A DNA stretch of 64,000 nucleotides, from the NCBI RefSeq assembly GCF_026616205.1, contig NZ_JANHGR010000001.1, positions 992,001 through 1,056,000 on the forward strand, in the 5' to 3' direction. A program made the position numbers and the translations under genes. Positions 49,503 to 56,735 of this stretch are shown here, in pieces; position 1 is the first letter of the stretch; each line of letters starts with the position of its first letter. Under the pieces are notes generated by a model, which was not told where the DNA came from, did not search any database, and saw only the letters and a list, made by a program, of their open reading frames with translations. This DNA is from Halolamina litorea. GTDB lineage: Archaea > Halobacteriota > Halobacteria > Halobacteriales > Haloferacaceae.

Positions 49503-50438
49503 GTGGAGCGTCACCGACTCCCCGGCTACGCGGGGCTCGCCCTCACCGCGTTCGTCCTCCTCGCCGCCAGCACGGCCGCCGCCGAGGGGTTTGCCCCGCG
49601 ACTCCCGCTGTTGGCCGGAACCATCATCGCCGGCGGCATCACTGCCGGAACGGAGTTCACCGCCCTCCGGCGTACGAACACGCTCGCGTTGGACCGGGGC
49701 GACCTCGGCGACGGCTTCGCCGTCGTCGGCGGCGCGGCGCTGACGTACGTCCTCAGCGTCGACGCCGGACTCGGCCCCGTCGTCGCGTCCGCGGCCGTCG
49801 GCCTCGCCGCCGGGGTCGCACTCCCACGGGTCGACAGCGCGGCCTACTGTGGCTCGTTCGTCGGGATGGTCTCCCCGGCCGTGTTCTCCGACCTCGACCT
49901 CGTGGTCGCCGCCGGACTCGCCGCCGGCGCGCTGTTCGTCGCCGGCCGCGGGGCGTTCGACGGCTTCGGCGGGAAACTCGGAACGACCGCCCTGTTCGGT
50001 TGTCTCGTCGTCGCCGCCGGCTCCGGTGTGAGCTTCGCCGCCGGCTCAGTCCCACCCTGGGGCGAGGCAGTCCTGGTGGTGCCCGTCGCCGCCGTCGCCG
50101 CCGCCGCGACGGTGGCACTCGGCGTGCGCTACGGGCTGGGTGCCGTCATCGCCTCCGCCGTGGTCGGACTGGCCGGCGGCCTCGTGCTCCCGCCGATCCA
50201 CCCCCGCGGTGAACTGCTGGCGACCGCAGCCTTCTGTGCCAGCTTCGTCGGGATGGTCGCCCCGGCCCGTATCGACGGCGAACGCCGGGTCGGCGCGGCC
50301 GGCGCGCTCTCGGGGGTGCTGTTGCTCGCTGTCTCGCCGGTCCTCGCGGGCGCCGGCGGCAAACTGGGGACGACCGCTTTCGTCGCCTGCCTCGCGCTCG
50401 TCGGCGCCGACGAGGCGGCCGATCGGCTGGCGAACTGA
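49503..50438 (+). CDS. Internally repeated polytopic membrane protein
   Basis: Protein of 311 residues, about ten hydrophobic helices, not assigned to a known family. It contains two copies of a motif pair: YCGSFVGMVSP (about residue 117) with GGKLGTTALFGCLV (about 158), then FCASFVGMVAP (about 243) with GGKLGTTAFVACLA (about 286). The spacing between motifs is about 41 residues in each copy and the repeat is about 127 residues, so the protein arose by duplication. The conserved glycine/threonine and cysteine positions hint at a channel or transporter core. GTG start at 49503 chosen to begin at the first helix. Confidence 0.75.
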   Translation: MERHRLPGYAGLALTAFVLLAASTAAAEGFAPRLPLLAGTIIAGGITAGTEFTALRRTNTLALDRGDLGDGFAVVGGAALTYVLSVDAGLGPVVASAAVGLAAGVALPRVDSAAYCGSFVGMVSPAVFSDLDLVVAAGLAAGALFVAGRGAFDGFGGKLGTTALFGCLVVAAGSGVSFAAGSVPPWGEAVLVVPVAAVAAAATVALGVRYGLGAVIASAVVGLAGGLVLPPIHPRGELLATAAFCASFVGMVAPARIDGERRVGAAGALSGVLLLAVSPVLAGAGGKLGTTAFVACLALVGADEAADRLAN

Positions 50439-50480
50439 CGGTTCCGACACGGCCTTTCGGCTCGGGCCCGAGGACCGAGT

Positions 50481-50762
50481 ATGAGCGAGCGAATCGAGGC
50501 CGAAGTGATCCACGCGGTGCCGCCGAGCGAACAGGGGGACCACGACCTCGAACCCGACCTGCAGGAGTTGGCTGGCTCCGGGCACGTGTTGGTCTGTCGG
50601 CGCGGCGGCCACCCGTCGATCTTCGAACTCGTGTGGGCGATGCTCCGCCGGAAACCGATCGAACCGGTGACCGTCATCAGCGAGACGGGGGCGGTGGAGG
50701 GCGAGACGATCGACGCAGTCGTCGAGGAAACCGCTATCGCGGGCGTCTACCGCGTGGTGTAA
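50481..50762 (+). CDS. Conserved small soluble protein, function unknown
   Basis: A 93-residue protein without membrane helix: acidic N-terminus (MSERIEAEVIHAVPPSEQGD), a central segment GHVLVCRRGGHPSIFELVWAMLRRKPIEPV and a short C-terminal beta-rich part. No family recognised. Starts 42 bases after the repeated membrane protein on the same strand, so may share its transcript. Its end overlaps the convergent copper-operon gene by 16 bases. Confidence 0.6.
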   Translation: MSERIEAEVIHAVPPSEQGDHDLEPDLQELAGSGHVLVCRRGGHPSIFELVWAMLRRKPIEPVTVISETGAVEGETIDAVVEETAIAGVYRVV

Positions 50763-51430
50763 CGGTCGAGCGGCCGCGCGGCGAGCACCCAGGCCGCGAG
50801 AACGTACGCAAGCGTCCCGAACAGGTATGTCCCGCCCGCGACGCTGGGAACCGCGCCGAGGCCGATGCCGGCCCCGCCGAGCGCGCCGACGGCGCTCGTG
50901 ACCAGCGGCAGCGCACAGCTCGCACACGAGCCGAGCGCCACGACCCCGCCGATTCCTGCCGAGAGACCGTTCCCGATCACGTCCCGCGCCGAGAGCGACA
51001 CGAGGTAGCCGAGCGCCGCGACGCCGACCGCACGGTACGGGAGCAGCGAGACGGCGAGTTCGGCGCCACGGTAGCGAACCACCGGCCCCCAGCCCGGTGG
51101 GAGCAACACCACGTCGAGACCCGTCGGCACGCCCATCGCCGGCCCCAGCGCGCCGGTCAGCCACGCGAGACCGACCGCGTAGGCGACGCCGATGGCACCG
51201 GAGACGATGGCCCCCGATCGACCGACTGCCGGGCGCTCGGCGTGCCGAACGGCGACGACGGCGACGGTGACCCAGACCACGGGCACCGCCAGCGTGCGCG
51301 GCGCCGCAAGCCCGGCGTCGGTCAGCGTGAGGTAGAGCAACGCCAGCGCCGACTGGACGCCGAGTGCGGTGATCCCGGTCCTGACCGGTGCCGGCAGCGA
51401 CCACGCGGGCGCACGGACGGTACGGGTCAC
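50747..51430 (-). CDS. Membrane protein with in-membrane CxxC, DUF7546-like
   Basis: Polytopic membrane protein of 227 residues, six to seven helices. The notable feature is GSCASCALPLV (about residue 162), a CxxC at the start of a hydrophobic segment that could bind copper or act in thiol exchange. It is the last gene of the minus-strand operon with a copper ATPase and a SafE/DsbD-like protein, overlapping the ATPase gene by four bases. A role in oxidase copper-centre assembly is inferred from context. The pattern resembles haloarchaeal DUF7546 proteins. Confidence 0.7.
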   Translation of the reverse strand: MTRTVRAPAWSLPAPVRTGITALGVQSALALLYLTLTDAGLAAPRTLAVPVVWVTVAVVAVRHAERPAVGRSGAIVSGAIGVAYAVGLAWLTGALGPAMGVPTGLDVVLLPPGWGPVVRYRGAELAVSLLPYRAVGVAALGYLVSLSARDVIGNGLSAGIGGVVALGSCASCALPLVTSAVGALGGAGIGLGAVPSVAGGTYLFGTLAYVLAAWVLAARPLDRYTTR

Positions 51431-53940
51431 GCCCGCTCACCCCCGTCGGCGACTGCGGGCTCCCGCGTCGATCCGGCCGGTTCGATCGTGGGGTCCCGCC
51501 CGTTCTCGCCGTCCCGATCCGTCGACGCGCGCTCGTCCGGGCCGAGCGAGCGAGTCGTGTTGCCGACGACGAGCAGGCTGGAGGCCGCCATCGCGAACGC
51601 GGCGATCAGCGGCGTGATGACCCCCAACGCCGCCGCGGGTACGGCGACCGCGTTGTAGAGGAACGCCCACGCGAGGTTCTCGCGGACGCGCCGCCGCGTC
51701 GCCGAAAGCGTATCGAGGGCGCGGTCGACCGCGGCGAGGTCCTTCCCCACCAACACCGCGTCGGCGGCGTCGGCGGCCAGTTCCGTGCCGGTGGCCACCG
51801 CGATACCGAGGTCGGCGGCCGCCAGCGCGGGCGCGTCGTTGCTCCCGTCGCCGACCATCGCCACCGTCCCCTCCGCACGGAGCCGTCGAACCGTCTCGGT
51901 CTTGCCCGCCGGCGGGAGGCCGGCGTACACGTCGTCGATCCCCGGCACGTCCCGGAAGCGATCCGCCGCCGGCCCCTCGTCGCCGGTGAGGACGACCACG
52001 CGGCGATCCTCACCCAATCGCTCGACGGCCTCCCGCCAGCCGGGGCGGGGGTCGTCGCCGGCGACCAGCACGCCACGGACGGTGCCGTCCCAGCCGACGT
52101 AGGCGGCCAGGTTTCCGGACCCCTCGGCGTCCGCGTAGCGGCTCCGGAGGTCGTCGGGGACCGTCGCGTCGGCGAACAGCGATTCGTCCCCGACCGTCAC
52201 TCGCGGGCCGTCGGCGACGCGTCCCGAGACGCCGCGGCCGGGATGGCTCTCGAAGCCAGCGACCGACGATTCGGGGCCGACAGCCCCCGACGAACGGCTC
52301 GCGGCGTCGACGACGGCGGCCGCGACCGGGTGGTCCGAACGGGCTTCCACCGCCGCGGCCCGGCCGAGCACCGTCCCCTCGTCGACGCCGTCGGCGGTCT
52401 CGACCGCGTGCAGCGCCATCTCCCCGGTGGTGAGGGTGCCGGTCTTGTCGAGGGCGACCACATCGACCTGTCGGGCCGTCTCGACGGCGCTCCCGTCGGT
52501 GAGCACGACGCCGTCCGCGAGGAGCGAGCGCGTGCCGGCGGCGATGGCCAACGGCGTCGCCAACCCCAGCGCGCAGGGACAGGAGACCACGAGCACCGCC
52601 AGCCCCGTCAGCAGCGCCTCGGTCAGCGGCGCGCCGAGCAGCAGGTGGACGGCGAACGCGAGCGTCCCCAACACGAGCACGACGGGGACGAACACCGTCG
52701 CCAGCGCGTCGGCCAGCCGCTGGGGTGCGCCCTCGCCCCGCACGTCCCAGAGCAGCGAGACCACGCGGTCGAGCGTGCGCTCGGCGCCGTCGGCGGCACG
52801 AACGACGAGGCGGCCGTCCGAGACGACCGTGCCGCCCCGAACCGCGTCACCCCGGCCGCGTCGGACGGGGAGCGACTCGCCCGTGATGAGCGACTCGTCG
52901 ACCGCGGCAGTGCCGTCGATCACCTCGCCGTCGACCGGAACGCGCTCGCCCGGGCGGACGATCAGTTCGTCGCCGCCGTCGACGGCCTCGATCGGAACTG
53001 ACTCGCTCCCGTCGGCGGTCCGGAGCCGCGCCGTCGAGACGCGCTCGCGGGTGAGGTCGGTCAGTTCGCTCAGCGCGCGTTCGGTGATCCGGCCCTCGTA
53101 GTAGCTCCCGACGGTCACCGCCAGCACGACGACGATGGTCACGTCGAAGTACACCTCGACCCGACCCGAGAGCACCGCGAGCGCGCTGTAGCAGTAGGCG
53201 GTCGTCGCCGCCAGCGCGACGAGCAGGTCCATGTTGGGCTGGCGGGTCCGAACGGCGACGTACGCCCCGCGGAGCAGCGGCGCGCCGGTGTAGCCGAGCA
53301 CGACCGTCGCCGAGAGCCAGACGTTCGCCAGCAGGAACCTCCCGGCACCGTCCCCGAGGTCGAACAGCAGCGCCTCCGGCGGGAGCCCGAAGTAGACCGG
53401 GTAGAGAAAGAGGACGTACCACATCATCGCCATCATCCCGAAGAACCCCCCGACGAGCAGTCGCCCGACCGTCGCGTCCTCGCCGTCGTCGTGGGGTTCG
53501 TCGGTCGTCGGGCCGGCGGTGTAGCCGACACCCGAGACGGCCTCGGCGATAGCGGCCGGGTCGGTGTCGTCCGGGTCGTAGTGGACCCGCATCGCGTTCG
53601 CTGGGGAGTTCGCGTCGGCGGCCGCGACGCCGTCGCCGTCGGTCGCCCGCCGTTCGAGGAACGCCTCACAGCTGGCACAGTGCATCCCGTCGACCCGGAG
53701 GTACGCGGTCTCGGCGTCCTCCGGGACCGGGTCGGACTCCGTCGACCCCCGGACTGCCTCGCGGGCGTCCTGGGCGGCCATCGCCGACGGGTCGTCGAGG
53801 CTCCGGGCGACTTCGAGACAGCCCCGACAGCAGAACACCCCCTCGACCTCGCCGGCCTCGTCCGGGCTCCCCCGGAGGTCCTCGGCGGTCAGGGGCTGGT
53901 CGGGTGTCGGCAGCCCACACAGGGTGCAGCCGTCGCTCAT
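51427..53940 (-). CDS. Copper-transporting P1B-type ATPase, CcoI/FixI-like
   Basis: Heavy-metal P-type ATPase of 837 residues. The N-terminus has a cysteine-rich metal-binding domain (CTLCGLP at about 5-11 and VFCCRGCLEV at about 35-44), characteristic of the CcoI/FixI class that supplies copper to terminal oxidases, followed by an HMA domain (VDGMHCASC, about 83-91). Then come the membrane CPC motif (VVSCPCALGLATPL), the phosphorylation site DKTGTLT, ARSDHPVA and GDGSNDAPAL. The start at 53940 is preferred because the longer frame is an antisense shadow of the upstream gene. Overlaps the genes on both sides by four bases, forming a tight operon divergent from the oxidase genes. Confidence 0.93.
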   Translation of the reverse strand: MSDGCTLCGLPTPDQPLTAEDLRGSPDEAGEVEGVFCCRGCLEVARSLDDPSAMAAQDAREAVRGSTESDPVPEDAETAYLRVDGMHCASCEAFLERRATDGDGVAAADANSPANAMRVHYDPDDTDPAAIAEAVSGVGYTAGPTTDEPHDDGEDATVGRLLVGGFFGMMAMMWYVLFLYPVYFGLPPEALLFDLGDGAGRFLLANVWLSATVVLGYTGAPLLRGAYVAVRTRQPNMDLLVALAATTAYCYSALAVLSGRVEVYFDVTIVVVLAVTVGSYYEGRITERALSELTDLTRERVSTARLRTADGSESVPIEAVDGGDELIVRPGERVPVDGEVIDGTAAVDESLITGESLPVRRGRGDAVRGGTVVSDGRLVVRAADGAERTLDRVVSLLWDVRGEGAPQRLADALATVFVPVVLVLGTLAFAVHLLLGAPLTEALLTGLAVLVVSCPCALGLATPLAIAAGTRSLLADGVVLTDGSAVETARQVDVVALDKTGTLTTGEMALHAVETADGVDEGTVLGRAAAVEARSDHPVAAAVVDAASRSSGAVGPESSVAGFESHPGRGVSGRVADGPRVTVGDESLFADATVPDDLRSRYADAEGSGNLAAYVGWDGTVRGVLVAGDDPRPGWREAVERLGEDRRVVVLTGDEGPAADRFRDVPGIDDVYAGLPPAGKTETVRRLRAEGTVAMVGDGSNDAPALAAADLGIAVATGTELAADAADAVLVGKDLAAVDRALDTLSATRRRVRENLAWAFLYNAVAVPAAALGVITPLIAAFAMAASSLLVVGNTTRSLGPDERASTDRDGENGRDPTIEPAGSTREPAVADGGERA

Positions 53941-54707
53941 GGCGTCGGCACCTCCGCGTAGTGGGGCAGTTGGAGGTGTGGCACCGGGACCCCGAGCAGC
54001 GCGAGCCCGTGCAACAGCGGCAGCAGGCCGAGCGCGAGGAACGCGACGCCGAGGACGCGGTGGAGCCGTGAGCGGACCGGAGCCGGCACGGCGCCGAGCA
54101 CCGTCGCGTAGCCGACCATCGCCGGCGCCGTGCCGACGCCGAGCGTACCGAGCGCGAGCGCACCCGCGAGCGGCGATCCGCGGGCGAACGCGTAGAGGTA
54201 CGCCGGGTACAGCAGCGGACACGGCAACAGCGCGTGGATCGACCCCAACAGCGCGATCCGGGGGCCTCGTGCCCACGTCTCCGCGCGGTCGCGTGCCAGC
54301 GTCGCGAGCCTCGCGAACGCCCCCGAACTGCCGGGGATCGGGAGCCGGCCCGGATCGATCGGCCGGCCGCGGACGTAGCCCGCGCCGACGACGAGCACGA
54401 CGGCGCCGGCGGCGACGCCGACGAGGCCGCGGACCAGATCGACCCCGGCGAAGAGCCCCCCGCCGGCGACCGTTGCGCCCCCGAGTGCGCCCAGCACGGC
54501 GCCCACGAGCGCGTAGGTACCCACGCGACCGACGGTCAGCAGCCCCTGCTGTCGGACGTCACGGAGGGTGACTCGGCCCTGCCGGCCGCCGGCGTCGCCG
54601 GCGTACGCCGTCACGAGGGGGCCACACATCCCCAGACAGTGGGCGCCGCCGAGCAGGCCGACCAGCAGGAACGCCCCCAACTCGACGGCGCCGCCGACCC
54701 CGGTCAT
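53937..54707 (-). CDS. SafE/DsbD-like sulfite-exporter-fold membrane protein
   Basis: Membrane protein of 256 residues with six or seven helices, of the UreH/SafE/DsbD-transmembrane type. The typical first-helix motif is GLLGGAHCLGMCGPLVTAYAG, and SIHALLPCPLLYPAYLYAFA is the second-half counterpart with a further Cys-Pro. Relatives sit beside ccoI in bacterial oxidase-assembly operons and are thought to pass copper or reducing power across the membrane. Here it lies between the 60-residue protein and the copper ATPase, three bases after one and overlapping the other by four. Confidence 0.85.
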   Translation of the reverse strand: MTGVGGAVELGAFLLVGLLGGAHCLGMCGPLVTAYAGDAGGRQGRVTLRDVRQQGLLTVGRVGTYALVGAVLGALGGATVAGGGLFAGVDLVRGLVGVAAGAVVLVVGAGYVRGRPIDPGRLPIPGSSGAFARLATLARDRAETWARGPRIALLGSIHALLPCPLLYPAYLYAFARGSPLAGALALGTLGVGTAPAMVGYATVLGAVPAPVRSRLHRVLGVAFLALGLLPLLHGLALLGVPVPHLQLPHYAEVPTP

Positions 54708-54710
54708 GGC

Positions 54711-54893
54711 TCAGTGCCCGCCGGCGTCGGGGGTCTCGTGGGGTCCGAACATCATGTAGAGGCCACCGACGATCAGCAGCACACACGCCGTCGAGGCCAG
54801 CCCGACGCCGACGCCGCCGCTGACGCCGAGGGCGTACACCCACACCGGGACGAGCGAGGCGAGCGAGATCCCGATCAGTTTTCGTGCAGACAT
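54711..54893 (-). CDS. 60-residue two-helix membrane protein
   Basis: First gene of the copper-supply operon: 60 residues, with two hydrophobic helices (about 5-24 and 27-46) and a His-containing tail (MMFGPHETPDAGGH) that could contact metal. Resembles in size the small CcoS/CcoQ-type accessory proteins of cbb3 oxidases, but no family match is certain. ATG at 54891-54893 chosen; the longer upstream frame would run into the divergent regulatory region. Stop lies three bases before the SafE-like start. Confidence 0.6.
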   Translation of the reverse strand: MSARKLIGISLASLVPVWVYALGVSGGVGVGLASTACVLLIVGGLYMMFGPHETPDAGGH

Positions 54894-54928
54894 AGGAGTC
54901 AGTAGGGGTTCCCCGTGGTACTCCCCTG

Positions 54929-54976
54929 CGGCGGTTCCTACGCCGTGGGAACCGCCGGGGTCGGTTAATGAACCGA
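54929..54976. promoter_or_regulatory. Twin inverted repeats between copper and oxidase operons
   Basis: Two inverted repeats occupy the divergent intergenic region (54894-54992). CGGCGGTTCC (54929-54938) and GGAACCGCCG (54948-54957) are perfect ten-base arms with a nine-base centre. TCGGTT (54961-54966) and AACCGA (54971-54976) are six-base arms around AATG and end 16 bases before the oxidase-operon ATG at 54993. GGGGTTCCCC at 54905-54914 adds another GGTTCC. The shared GGTTCC/GGAACC core suggests one regulator controlling both operons, perhaps copper- or oxygen-responsive. This is inference. Confidence 0.6.
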
Positions 54977-54992
54977 GGTACAAGGCGGCGAC

Positions 54993-56210
54993 ATGGAACA
55001 GAACGGCGACAGACAACCACGGCCGACACGGCGACGGTTCCTCGCCGCCGGCGGCGTCGCGGCGACCGGGGCGCTGCTGGGCGCGACCGCCCCCGCGGCG
55101 GCCCAGTCGTCGACGTTCGACGGCTGGTTCGACGACGTCGACAACTACGACGGCGTCGTCGACCGCACCGGGCAGGACGAGGTGACCGTCGAGGTCGGCG
55201 TGGACAACGGCGGCCAGCCCTACGGGTTCGGGCCGGCAGCGGTCCGGATCGACCCCGGGGCGACCGTCGTCTGGGAATGGACCGGACGGGGAAGTTCACA
55301 CAACGTCGTCGCGGAGGACGGCTCCTTCGAGTCCGACCTCTCGGCGGAGGAGGGATACACGTTCAGCCACACCTTCGAGAGCGAGGGGACGTTCAAGTAC
55401 GTCTGCACGCCCCACCAGTCACTCGGGATGAAGGGGGCGGTCGTCGTCGGCGGTTCGGACGGCGGCAGCGTCTCCGAGCCCGACTACGGCGGCTGGTTCG
55501 ACGACGTGAGCAACTACGACGGCACCGTCGACCAGCGGGGCCAATCGGAGGTGACCGTCGAGGTCGGCGTGGACAACGGCGGCCAACCCTACGGGTTCGG
55601 GCCGGCGGCGGTCCGGATCGACCCCGGCGCCACGGTCGTCTGGGAGTGGACCGGGCGGGGGAGCTCACACAACGTCGTCGCGGAGGACGGCTCCTTCGAA
55701 TCCGACCTCTCGGCGGAGGAGGGCTACACGTTCAGCCACACCTTCGAGAACGAGGGCGTCTTCGAGTACGTCTGTACGCCCCACCAGTCCCTCGGGATGA
55801 AGGGGGCAATCGTCGTCGGCGCCGTCGGCGGTGGCGGCGGTGGCGGCGGTGACGGCGGCGGCGAGGCCGAGACGGAAGCGGCCGGGAACGACGGCTTCTC
55901 GGTTCCCATGCCCTCGGACTTCGTCGGCTGGCTGGCGACGCTGTTCGGCGGCGGCACTGCTCTCGCAGTGGGGAGCGTCCTCGGTGCCGAGTCCTACACC
56001 GCCTACCGCGAGCACCAGCGAAACGAGCGGGCCTACACTGGCGAGCAGGCCACGGAGGCGGTCGGGGCCGAGCCAGTCGAAGAGATCGACGGCGACTACG
56101 ACCCGGTCGGCACGGCGGCGCTGGTCGCGGGCTACTTCGTCCTGATCGCGCTGCTGTGGGTCTTCATGTACTTCGTCGAGTTCGTCGGCGGTCCCACTAT
56201 CACTGGCTAA
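54993..56210 (+). CDS. Membrane-anchored double halocyanin of the oxidase operon
   Basis: Protein of 405 residues: Tat signal (TRRRFLAAGG), two type-1 copper domains (about residues 40-150 and 163-272), a Gly-rich linker, and two C-terminal helices (about 308-330 and 372-398). Each copper domain has SSHNVVAEDG (His) and YVCTPHQSLGMKG (Cys, His, Met). The domains are nearly identical. The gene is directly ahead of CuA subunit II (three bases), so it probably passes electrons to the oxidase from the membrane side, replacing a soluble halocyanin or cytochrome c. Confidence 0.92.
   Translation: MEQNGDRQPRPTRRRFLAAGGVAATGALLGATAPAAAQSSTFDGWFDDVDNYDGVVDRTGQDEVTVEVGVDNGGQPYGFGPAAVRIDPGATVVWEWTGRGSSHNVVAEDGSFESDLSAEEGYTFSHTFESEGTFKYVCTPHQSLGMKGAVVVGGSDGGSVSEPDYGGWFDDVSNYDGTVDQRGQSEVTVEVGVDNGGQPYGFGPAAVRIDPGATVVWEWTGRGSSHNVVAEDGSFESDLSAEEGYTFSHTFENEGVFEYVCTPHQSLGMKGAIVVGAVGGGGGGGGDGGGEAETEAAGNDGFSVPMPSDFVGWLATLFGGGTALAVGSVLGAESYTAYREHQRNERAYTGEQATEAVGAEPVEEIDGDYDPVGTAALVAGYFVLIALLWVFMYFVEFVGGPTITG
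55122..55860 (+). repeat. Tandem copper-domain repeat, period 369 bases
   Basis: The two halocyanin domains repeat every 369 bases (GGCTGGTTCGACGACGT at 55122 and 55491). Over 55179-55379 versus 55548-55748 (67 codons) the protein is identical, while I count eleven base differences, all synonymous. The domains are thus kept the same by selection on protein, not simply by recent copying. Confidence 0.85.
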
Positions 56211-56213
56211 TCT

Positions 56214-56735
56214 ATGCACGTTCACCGATTCGAGAGACTTTGGTTCGGCGCATCGCTCGTCCTGGTCGTCGCGTTCATCGGGACCATCATCTACGGCGCG
56301 GTCGGCCCCGGGATCGCCATGGTCGACGACAGCGGCGGCACGGTCGACCCGTCGGTCATCGCCGACGGCGACTACGAGTCCGTCGATAACTTCCGTGAAC
56401 CGGGCGTTTACGACACCGAGGACGGCGTCGACGTCTACGTCGTCGCTCGGCAGTACCTCTTCCAGCCGGGCACCTCGGAGGCGATCAGGGTTCCAGCGGG
56501 CGAACCGGTGACGTTCCACGTCACCACGCCCGACGTGACACACGGGTTCAACCTCGCGGGGACGAACGTGAACTCGATGGTGATTCCCGGTCAGATCGCG
56601 GAGTTCACCGTCACGTTCGACGAGACGGGCAAGTACGGCATCGTCTGCCACGAGTACTGCGGCAGCGGCCACCACACGATGGAGGGCCAGGTGGTCGTCG
56701 TCGAGGAGTCGGCGTTCGATGGAGGTGAGAACTGA
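56214..56735 (+). CDS. Cytochrome c oxidase subunit II, ba3 type
   Basis: CuA-bearing subunit of 173 residues, with one N-terminal helix (about 9-30), the short form found in family B (ba3) oxidases. The complete CuA site is visible: His in DVTHGFNLAG and the loop VCHEYCGSGHHTMEG (two Cys, His, Met). Electrons from the halocyanin domains would enter here. Its stop overlaps the start of subunit I by one base (TGATG), showing tight coupling. Confidence 0.94.
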   Translation: MHVHRFERLWFGASLVLVVAFIGTIIYGAVGPGIAMVDDSGGTVDPSVIADGDYESVDNFREPGVYDTEDGVDVYVVARQYLFQPGTSEAIRVPAGEPVTFHVTTPDVTHGFNLAGTNVNSMVIPGQIAEFTVTFDETGKYGIVCHEYCGSGHHTMEGQVVVVEESAFDGGEN

